Source of the DNA: Candidatus Heimdallarchaeota archaeon LC_2
GTDB taxonomy: Archaea; Asgardarchaeota; Heimdallarchaeia; Heimdallarchaeales; Kariarchaeaceae
Direction: 5' to 3'
DNA: 21,374 bases
Assembly: GCA_001940725.1 (NCBI GenBank)
Contig: MDVR01000059.1
Coordinates: 1 to 21,374, forward strand
Below, piece after piece: positions 15,579-21,374 of the stretch. Position numbers and translations under genes: made by a program. The stretch's first letter is position 1; the number at the start of each line of letters is the position of its first letter. The notes below the pieces were generated by a model that saw nothing but the letters and a program-made list of their open reading frames with translations, did no database searches and was not told the origin of the DNA.

Positions 15579-17453
15579 TTATTGAATTGGTTGAGAAAAT
15601 ATCTCTACAATCTTTCTTTTTAATGGATAAAACAATTTTTTGTTTCCTTTCCAATACCTTAGTGTCTTACTATATCTAGTATCAATAATTTTTAACATTC
15701 CCTTTAATCTTCCTCTGAATTCGGGAATTTCACGATCTAATAATAATGCAACAACTCCATTTTCAGACCTTTCAAGCATAATTTTGAAATTACCTGCATC
15801 AATGGTCCTTAGAGATGTTTTTCCAGCCACTTCTGTAATTAGTGACATAATTGCTACTAAAATTCCTCCTAAAATCGCCCCTTTTATTTCGCTTTCTAAC
15901 CACTTTTCTCCATCAATTTTTCCCATTAAAACTAATTGACCATCTAGAGTGATTAACATGAATGTTGGAGGTGGGATAGTAATGTTCACTTCAACTGTGC
16001 TCTCTAAATCAATAAGTTTGTTTTCTAGTTTATCAGCACTGATTGAACGATCTTCGACATCTATAATGAATTTACTTAATTTGCTTAATACTGATTTGTT
16101 AGATCTCATTTTCCCTGGAATATTGAGGATTATTTCAGCTTCTTGCAAAATATTCAATGTATTTGGTATTAAATCTCGTTGAGATTGGAGTGTAGCATGA
16201 ATGAAACCTCTAATTAAATACCTTAATGATGTCCAGGCCTTGTATTCTGCATCAATAATATTATTCTCCATTCTCAAACCTAAAGCAGATTTAATGTGGA
16301 TTTCGCTAGCAAACATTTCGGCACGAGCTGCATTATTTCTAAATAGATCCGCATTTGTCAAATCTCCATCAGAAAAGGCAATTGTTGCAGCAGTCAGATA
16401 CAATCGAGTGGCTTCAACAAAATAATAATCATTTTGAGCTCTTTCTCCTAAATAATTATACGCTTCAGCAATCCAAATTGGAGAACTTATATTTACACCT
16501 GCTTCTTCTATTGCTTTTTCATAATGTAAGAGAGCTTTATCAGGTACTTTATCTAGTGCATATGCATGACCTAGAAGACTGTAATATGCTTCTTTATTCG
16601 GTTTCGGTGATTCAAGTATATGTAATTCTGCTACTGTCGATAAGGCCTCAATAATATATTCTCCAAGAGGAGGAAAATATTCTTTATAGATTGTTGCAAT
16701 TCTTATTTTACAAATAGTTTCAAGTATAAATCTTTGATTCATAGCTGCAACAATTGTGATGTACTTAAACAATTCTAATCCCAATCTGTAAGTATCAATA
16801 TGTTCATAGCTCCTAGCAATGATATATGCAGCATCTAAAAATTCATCAGGATCTTTAGCTGAACCATCTAACATGGATTGTAAACTTTCATAAACATGCA
16901 AATATATTATCTCAAGAGTTTCCCAGTTTAATTTTTTAGAATTATTTAAAAATAAAATAATTTGTCCAAGCTCATTTGTATCATAAGCTTGTGAATAATA
17001 CTTTTGTATTCTTTCAATAACTTCACTTTCAGTTAGTTTTAACTTTAAATCAAGAATTTTTGGATCTCGAATTAAATCAACCATTTCACTGAAAAATCGT
17101 TTTGCAGAATACACACTGTATCCCCCACCTCGATCTGCAATAGATTTAAATGATTTTTTAATAACTGTCCCAATTATTGTTTCTTGAGTGTATAAGCAAT
17201 AAATTTTATCTGGTTTTCCCGTCTTGGATTGATCTGGAATCTCGTAGTATAGCAGTTTTCCCGTTTTAAATTTTCTAGCAGATCCTGATTTTATTCGATT
17301 TTTTTGAATGTGAGTTTTAATGTCACGAATTATATTTCTAAGTTTTTTTTCTTTTAATAATTGTGAAGTCTCATATATCTGAATCCATACTAATTTCGTT
17401 TGATATTTTTCTCCTATTAACAATATAGAGTTTGAGATCAAAGCTTGGGACAA
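15579..17453 (-). CDS. TPR protein with C-terminal longin/roadblock-like domain
   Basis: The 624-residue protein has three zones. Residues 1-130 are a basic alpha/beta region with a GGGYSVYSAKRF segment that I cannot assign. Residues about 140-480 are helical repeats of TPR type, e.g. LGHAYALDKVPDKALLHYEK and EAYNYLGERAQNDYYFVEA. Residues about 497-624 look like a small sensor domain of longin/roadblock style: a strand-turn-strand FMLITLDGQLVLMGKID, a long amphipathic helix (GAILGGILVAIMSLITEV), strands NFKIMLER and GVVALLLD, then a helix and a final YWKGN. Such TPR plus longin or roadblock proteins are frequent in Asgard archaea, where they are thought to relate to small-GTPase systems; the role here is an inference. 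The start is TTG at 17453 (no ATG in the open frame, in-frame TGA at 17480). The 3' end is part of the triplication. Confidence 0.7.
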   Translation of the reverse strand: MSQALISNSILLIGEKYQTKLVWIQIYETSQLLKEKKLRNIIRDIKTHIQKNRIKSGSARKFKTGKLLYYEIPDQSKTGKPDKIYCLYTQETIIGTVIKKSFKSIADRGGGYSVYSAKRFFSEMVDLIRDPKILDLKLKLTESEVIERIQKYYSQAYDTNELGQIILFLNNSKKLNWETLEIIYLHVYESLQSMLDGSAKDPDEFLDAAYIIARSYEHIDTYRLGLELFKYITIVAAMNQRFILETICKIRIATIYKEYFPPLGEYIIEALSTVAELHILESPKPNKEAYYSLLGHAYALDKVPDKALLHYEKAIEEAGVNISSPIWIAEAYNYLGERAQNDYYFVEATRLYLTAATIAFSDGDLTNADLFRNNAARAEMFASEIHIKSALGLRMENNIIDAEYKAWTSLRYLIRGFIHATLQSQRDLIPNTLNILQEAEIILNIPGKMRSNKSVLSKLSKFIIDVEDRSISADKLENKLIDLESTVEVNITIPPPTFMLITLDGQLVLMGKIDGEKWLESEIKGAILGGILVAIMSLITEVAGKTSLRTIDAGNFKIMLERSENGVVALLLDREIPEFRGRLKGMLKIIDTRYSKTLRYWKGNKKLFYPLKRKIVEIFSQPIQ

Positions 17454-17640
17454 ACAAGGTGGTTCTAACTTTGGGTTTCAATAAATTATGGATTACAATT
17501 ATACTGGAATGTAAATATCTTTTCAATGCTTAGAAACTTCATTCAATAACTAGGTACATGGATGAAAATTAAAATAAAGCAATCAATGATGTTTGAGGTG
17601 ATAATATTTATTTGATTAATGATGGATAATATAATTGACT
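17454..17640. promoter_or_regulatory. Divergent promoter region, TPR gene and helical protein gene
   Basis: This 187-base AT-rich gap separates two divergent starts. A CATAATTTATTG stretch on the minus strand (about 17481-17492) is 28-39 bases before the TTG of the TPR gene and could be its TATA box. On the plus strand GATAATATTTATTTG (about 17599-17613) could serve the small gene. Confidence 0.35.
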
Positions 17641-18000
17641 ATGTCAGAATTAGAAGGCATTGCTTTGACAATATATGATGAGGTTATGGATGAAATTCAT
17701 GAAGAAACACAAGATGCATTTGAAAATCTCCTCACAAAAGAGCTAATTGAATCTTTGGTTTCCAAAATCCAAGAATTATGTGCATCTAAAGTAAAAGAAA
17801 CAATTGTAAAATATTTTTCCAATGAAATGAGTTCTGTTAAGAAGTTGATTTTAGGGGAACGTATTGCGAGAGTGGTTACAGCAATCGCAAAGGAAGAACT
17901 TCGAGAAATGATCGCTACTATCACCGAACAATCATTTAATGTACTTGATGAATTCCGAAATGAGATTATAGGAGAAGTGTTTGAAGAAACTGAGCAGTAG
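17641..18000 (+). CDS. Small acidic all-helical protein
   Basis: The product (about 119 residues from the ATG at 17641; a TTG two codons earlier is possible) is acidic and almost wholly helical, beginning MSELEGIALTIYDEVMDEI. Heptad-like spacing of hydrophobic residues through ELIESLVSKIQELCASKVKETIV and the EELREMIATITEQSFNVLDEF end suggests a coiled coil or a helical bundle. One Cys is present. I do not recognise the family. It is divergently transcribed from the TPR/longin-like gene and may share its control region, hinting at a partnership that is only a guess. Its 3' end lies 20 bases from a MITE. Confidence 0.6.
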   Translation: MSELEGIALTIYDEVMDEIHEETQDAFENLLTKELIESLVSKIQELCASKVKETIVKYFSNEMSSVKKLILGERIARVVTAIAKEELREMIATITEQSFNVLDEFRNEIIGEVFEETEQ

Positions 18001-18019
18001 GTAAATAGGTAATTATCTC

Positions 18020-18192
18020 ATCGATCTGTTGTGAATTTGTGTTTCAACCAAGTTTTTGAACCTCAAAGTACCAAGTCAATTAAATATTAATTTAATTATA
18101 CAAATGCTTGAGTAAAGATTTATGTGAAATAAAATCTAGGTCATTTGAGGGTTAAAAACTAGATTCAATGTGAGGTGTCTAGCAGTGCGATC
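18020..18192. mobile_element. IS630-type MITE
   Basis: The left end (ATCGATCTGTTGTG at 18020, then AGTTTTTGAACCTCAAAG near 18050-18067) is repeated in inverted form at the right end (TTTGAGGGTTAAAAACT at 18144-18160, then GCAGTGCGATC at 18182-18192). The same end sequences bound the IS630 remnant at 19438-20080. About 60 bases of AT-rich filler lie between the long terminal inverted repeats, with no coding frame. It is therefore a non-autonomous miniature element probably moved by an IS630 transposase. The ends are diverged, so the insertion is old. Confidence 0.7.
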
Positions 18193-18245
18193 TTTTCATA
18201 TTTTGATCTCCAATGAACCAACGAACGCCCTCAATTCATTTGTCT

Positions 18246-19346
18246 TTAGTTCAATGTATCAAGTAATTCAAATGTTTCCGTCGAGATCATCTGAATATTA
18301 ATTGAGTTAAGTCTGGCTAAGACTTTCTCGGTATGGTGCCAATATAATTTTCCAGTTCCAACATAGGAATCAATAAAATCGTAAGATCGAATTCTTACTA
18401 AGGAGTTGAAGTCTCTGATTACAACATTACACAGTTCCAAATAATTCTGACCACACTGAAAACTTACTAAATTTTTTGAAATGGGGTCTATACTGGTAAT
18501 ACCATATTCTGCAGTTGTAAATATTTGAAGAGTATCAAAGGTTGTAAGGTCAATAATCCGCTGTTCATAGTAATCATAAATATGTAGTGTACTACCAACT
18601 AACTTGCTTCCATTTTCAACAATGTATAAAAATAAACCACGATCTAGATCCTGATCCATCTGCATTTGAAAAACTTGACTATGTGAAATATTTAACTTAG
18701 GACCGCTGCCAGCAAGATAAACCGATTGAATTCTACCATCACTAGATGTATCTGAGGTACCCACTAATAAAACATCATCAGATATCCATTTAATAAAATT
18801 ACCCACACTGTGTCCTGACCAAGTGAGATCGATATATCTGTACGATCGATCGGTCACTACGGGCTGCTCCCGCTCCGTGTTTACTTCTAATATTCTGATT
18901 TCCATCTTTTCAGCACCTTTAACCATCAATGCGATCGCAGAACCAGTCTGGCTCCACTCAAAGGTAAATATTGATGAATACTCAATAAATTGAATGAGCC
19001 TTGCCTTTTGATCATATACATATAAACCATCAAGAAGATTGGCAATTGCTAAAAAATTGCCACTAGGGTGCCAACTAAATGCCTGTACTCCACCTCCTTC
19101 CAACTCATCATTCTGCACACCAAAGTCGCTCCTGTATTTACTTCCATCCCAATGCCAGAATAGAAGGGTTCCATCCTGATCGCTAAGTGAGGCAAATTTA
19201 TTGTCGGATGGATGCCAAGCAAAATCACTTACAGACTTCGAATGTCTCACTGTATTAGTATCTGTAACATGAGCAACTAAAAGCCAAAAGATAAGGATTA
19301 GAATAATAACAGTTCCAATCGGTTTGCGGCTATTTTTTTCCAGCAT
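18246..19346 (-). CDS. WD40-like beta-propeller protein with N-terminal membrane anchor
   Basis: The 366-residue protein starts with a short basic segment (MLEKNSRKPIG) and one hydrophobic helix (TVIILILIFWLLVAHV, about residues 12-27), so it is likely anchored in the membrane with the rest outside the cell. What follows is a degenerate WD40-type propeller: SVSDFAWHPSDNKFASLSDQDGTLLFW and VQAFSWHPSGNFLAIANLLDGLYVY are two clear blades, with FTFEWSQTGSAIALMVKG a third; later blades are weaker. There are three Cys in the later part, two in CGQNYLELC. Function is unknown; such domains usually bind proteins. The gene lies between a MITE and an IS630 remnant. The ATG start at 19346 is unambiguous. 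Confidence 0.7.
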   Translation of the reverse strand: MLEKNSRKPIGTVIILILIFWLLVAHVTDTNTVRHSKSVSDFAWHPSDNKFASLSDQDGTLLFWHWDGSKYRSDFGVQNDELEGGGVQAFSWHPSGNFLAIANLLDGLYVYDQKARLIQFIEYSSIFTFEWSQTGSAIALMVKGAEKMEIRILEVNTEREQPVVTDRSYRYIDLTWSGHSVGNFIKWISDDVLLVGTSDTSSDGRIQSVYLAGSGPKLNISHSQVFQMQMDQDLDRGLFLYIVENGSKLVGSTLHIYDYYEQRIIDLTTFDTLQIFTTAEYGITSIDPISKNLVSFQCGQNYLELCNVVIRDFNSLVRIRSYDFIDSYVGTGKLYWHHTEKVLARLNSINIQMISTETFELLDTLN

Positions 19347-19437
19347 AGTTATAGATCCCTATAGAATTGTTTCCAGATAAAATATTTGAGTATTCTCTAA
19401 AAATGAAAGATCTGTGTGTATAATAATAATAAGATCA

Positions 19438-20080
19438 ATCAATCTGTTGTAAACCTTACATTGAAACCACCTTTTTTTCCTCAAAGTAGCTAGTCATACT
19501 AAAGCATATTTTGGTTTAGGATACAATTCCTTCCTTTCACCATTGTAATACTTGATAAATCGAGCGATGTGCAGTTTCAGGGCTCTTACACTATCGATAA
19601 TCGCTGATACCACTGCTTCTGCTTTGATGATGCTGAATTTAGCCTCTATCAAACTCAGATGAGGACTCCAAGCAGGAAGCCAAATTACCAGGATATTTCT
19701 TCTATTCAAGGCTTTCTGAAAGATCTTGGCTCGGTTGCCTTGATAGTTATCCATAATAATGCTACACTTCTTGAAGGAGGGTAATTCTCTGAAAATTCTT
19801 GTAAAAGTAGCTCTGATACTCTTAGCTTTCAGATCTTCCAACCAGGCTATTTCTTGAGGACTATAGGTAAGATTACCTAAAAGGATGATTTTACATCTTA
19901 AATAATATCATTTTATTTGAGAAAGTTCTACAAGTTGCTCAATTTCAGTACTAGTGAGAGATTCATTGGTAGACTTGAACATCTAGCCATAGAATCTCTC
20001 ATCATTTAGGAATCTTGTGAAACTTGGTAGTTTGAGGGTCAAAAAGTTGTATCAACTATAGGTTGACAACAGATCGATTA
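19438..20080 (-). mobile_element. IS630-family element, internally deleted
   Basis: The two ends form an inverted repeat: left ATCAATCTGTTGTAAACC and TTTTTTTCCTCAAAGTAGCTAGTC (19438-19493), right (read on the minus strand) ATCGATCTGTTGTCAACC and CTTTTTGACCCTCAAACTACCAAG (about 20024-20078). Inside is one minus-strand transposase frame with a large deletion. The length of about 640 bases compares with roughly 1.1 kb for a typical complete IS630. TA dinucleotides occur beside both ends, as expected for the TA target of this family, but the exact borders are uncertain. Confidence 0.75.
19494..19982 (-). pseudogene. IS630 transposase with internal deletion
   Basis: From ATG 19982 the frame gives the first helices of an IS630 N-terminal HTH domain (LTSTEIEQLVEL), meets an in-frame TGA at 19908-19910, then continues with LRCKIILLGNLTYSPQEIAWL, still HTH-like. 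Directly after that it jumps to the C-terminal catalytic part: SIIMDNYQGNRAKIF (second Asp of the DDE triad), VIWLPAWSPHLSLIEAKFS (third acidic residue) and ARFIKYYN. The section with the first Asp, perhaps 150 residues, is missing, and the frame stays in register across the deletion. It cannot be active. A TTG at 19841 would allow only the C-terminal piece. Confidence 0.8.
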
Positions 20081-20298
20081 TCAATTTTATAATTAAAGAG
20101 TAATCAAGTGTTCAATCATAATAAAAGTTTACAAGCAATTTAGCCTTTACAATGGTAAACTATACACAATTTAGTTTTATGTTCTTAAAAATTATTTTTT
20201 AAAAACAAATCCCAATCATGTAACTTATTTCATTCATTAATTTCCCCTAACGAAAATATGCTTATAAAAATAGGTTTAGATCCTCATAAGCATATATT
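20081..20298. promoter_or_regulatory. Dihydropyrimidinase upstream region with TATA box
   Basis: The TATA-like CTTATAAAAATAGG (20261-20274) is centred about 33 bases before the ATG at 20299, giving a leader of only a few bases, a good archaeal promoter. Farther upstream, AGTTTAC (20126-20132) and GTAAACT (20155-20161) form a perfect 7-base inverted repeat with a 22-base spacer, possibly a regulator site. No ribosome-binding site is evident, in keeping with a nearly leaderless mRNA. Confidence 0.5.
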
Positions 20299-21374
20299 AT
20301 GGATACAATAATCAAAGGTGGTACAATTGTTACCGCTCATGAGAAATATGAAGCAGATATAGGAATTAAAGGGGGTAAAATTGCACTAATTGGGGATAAT
20401 ATCGAGACGAATGGTGATACAAAAGTAATCGATGCAAAAGGGATGCTCGTTATGCCAGGAATGATTGATGCCCATGTTCATCTTTCACTTCCATTTGGAG
20501 GGACTGTAAGTGCAGATACTTGGCAAACAGGTACTAGAGCTGCTGCAGCCGGTGGAATTACTACAGTCGTCGATTTTGCAATCCCTAAAGATCGCGCTGA
20601 TTCACTCGTTGAAACAGTCAATAACAGAAAAGCTGAGGCTGAGGATAATGTTTATGTGGATTTCGGATTGCACGGTGCACTTACAAGATGGGATGATGAA
20701 GTAAGACAAGAAATTGGTCCACTATGTGAAGCTGGAATTACTACATTCAAGATGTTTATGATTTATCGTAACGAAGGATGGCTTGCAACTGATCCTATGA
20801 TTATAGAAGCTTTAGAAGAAACTCATAAACACGGTGGTATGGTACAAGTTCATGCAGAATCTGTTGATCTCATAGATTCAATGCATGCAGAACATAGTTC
20901 AGCAGAAGAAATGGAACAACATGGAGCATACCTACATACTCTTACAAGGCCAAATGCAACTGAATATGAGGCAATTCAAAGAGCTATTACCTGGGCTGAA
21001 TATACTGGTGGAAGTCTATACATAGTTCATATGTCAACAAAGGAGGGGGTTGATATGGTTCGAGAAGCACGTAAAAAAGGTATCAAGGTTGTTGGTGAAA
21101 CCTGTCCACAATATCTCTTGCTTGATGATGAACTTTTCAAAGGAGAAAATGGTCACTTTTATGCTACCTGTCCACAGCTTAAGAAACCTGAAGATGGTGA
21201 AAAATTATGGGTTGGATTGAATGATGGATCATTATCGGTTATTGGCACAGATACTTGTACATTCAATTCAGAACAAAAAGCGTTGTGGGAAGGAGATTAC
21301 CGAAAGATCCCCATGGGGATGCCAGGTAGTGAATTAATGTTACCAATATTGTACAACGACGGGGTTAGAGAAGG
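20299..21374 (+). CDS. Dihydropyrimidinase (hydantoinase), C-terminus beyond window
   Basis: The frame is open from ATG 20299 to the right edge, 358 codons plus two bases of a family that usually has 450-490 residues. It is an amidohydrolase of the cyclic-amidase type. Metal-site residues are all present: DAHVHL with His59 and His61, the Lys151 of TTFKMFM that becomes carboxylated and bridges two metals, His185 in VQVHAES, His244 in YIVHMSTKEG, and Asp318 in VIGTDTCTF. FGGTVSADTWQTGT and GETCPQYLLL are typical of dihydropyrimidinases and D-hydantoinases. It opens dihydrouracil to N-carbamoyl-beta-alanine, the substrate of the beta-ureidopropionase at 11642. It has its own promoter. Related hydantoins may also be substrates. 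Confidence 0.9.
   Translation, partial: MDTIIKGGTIVTAHEKYEADIGIKGGKIALIGDNIETNGDTKVIDAKGMLVMPGMIDAHVHLSLPFGGTVSADTWQTGTRAAAAGGITTVVDFAIPKDRADSLVETVNNRKAEAEDNVYVDFGLHGALTRWDDEVRQEIGPLCEAGITTFKMFMIYRNEGWLATDPMIIEALEETHKHGGMVQVHAESVDLIDSMHAEHSSAEEMEQHGAYLHTLTRPNATEYEAIQRAITWAEYTGGSLYIVHMSTKEGVDMVREARKKGIKVVGETCPQYLLLDDELFKGENGHFYATCPQLKKPEDGEKLWVGLNDGSLSVIGTDTCTFNSEQKALWEGDYRKIPMGMPGSELMLPILYNDGVRE

Larger units (their letters stand above)
14555..15861. repeat. Tandem triplication, 436-bp unit
   Basis: Three head-to-tail copies are present: 14555-14990, 14991-15426 and 15427-15861. By eye they are identical. Each unit runs from about codon 291 of the LLM oxidoreductase through its stop and the short intergenic gap to the last 93 codons of the minus-strand TPR/longin-like gene. 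The outermost left copy belongs to the complete oxidoreductase and the outermost right one to the complete TPR gene, so both genes remain whole. At the two internal joints GCTACTAAA is followed by one extra T and then ATATTAAG, with no obvious homology between the joined ends. The perfect identity implies a very recent event or an assembly artefact. Confidence 0.95.

Noticed and set aside
14555..15861. Possible CRISPR or satellite array
   Set aside because: The unit is 436 bp of known gene ends with no spacers or short direct repeats; it is a simple tandem copy.
16201..16654. Open plus-strand frames opposite the TPR/longin-like gene
   Set aside because: They lie antisense to a long continuous gene with repeat structure and show no motifs.
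1..21374. tRNA and rRNA genes
   Set aside because: No cloverleaf-like GGTTCRA-type arms or conserved rRNA words were noticed on either strand while reading; a covariance search would be decisive.

Overview
The window is AT-rich DNA of probable archaeal origin. Several genes have TATA-like boxes close upstream instead of Shine-Dalgarno sites, several open with TTG, and there is an F420-type luciferase-like oxidoreductase. TPR proteins, one with a C-terminal small sensor domain of longin/roadblock appearance, are what one sees in Asgard archaea (Heimdallarchaeia or relatives). That taxonomic placement is an inference from protein style, not from a marker gene. No rRNA, tRNA or CRISPR array was seen.

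Layout. Positions 1-1255 hold the start of an unknown minus-strand gene, a short repeat element, and a broken trypsin-like protease gene. Positions 1327-5174 hold a 768-residue nuclease-like/TPR protein and an orphan 348-residue protein, both on the minus strand. Positions 5262-6060 are a decayed IS110-family element whose upstream non-coding end may still encode a bridge RNA. From 6206 to 10817 come ordinary housekeeping or stress-type genes: a zinc-free quinone reductase, an ArsR regulator overlapping a SRPBCC protein, an N6/N5-type methyltransferase, a DinB/ClbS-like helical bundle protein and a DUF998-like membrane protein. From 11118 onward the plus strand carries four genes that fit one pathway: a yeast-type cytosine deaminase, a beta-ureidopropionase, an F420-type oxidoreductase of the family found beside pyrimidine/hydantoin catabolism genes, and a dihydropyrimidinase cut by the right edge. 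Together they could take cytosine through uracil, dihydrouracil and N-carbamoyl-beta-alanine to beta-alanine. The oxidoreductase is the candidate for the reductive step, because no classical dihydropyrimidine dehydrogenase is visible here.

That pathway region is interrupted by unrelated and mobile material. There is a GNAT acetyltransferase, an alpha/beta-hydrolase remnant, a 436-bp segment present three times in tandem across two convergent gene ends, a TPR/longin-like protein with a divergent helical neighbour, a WD40-like membrane-anchored protein, an IS630-derived MITE, and an IS630 copy with an internal deletion in its transposase.

The observations most worth following are the F420-linked pyrimidine pathway, the perfect tandem triplication, the repeat family whose GAGTC end abuts broken genes (399-546, 3933-4019, 5262-5409), the IS630/MITE pair, the candidate IS110 bridge RNA, and the two large TPR fusion proteins.
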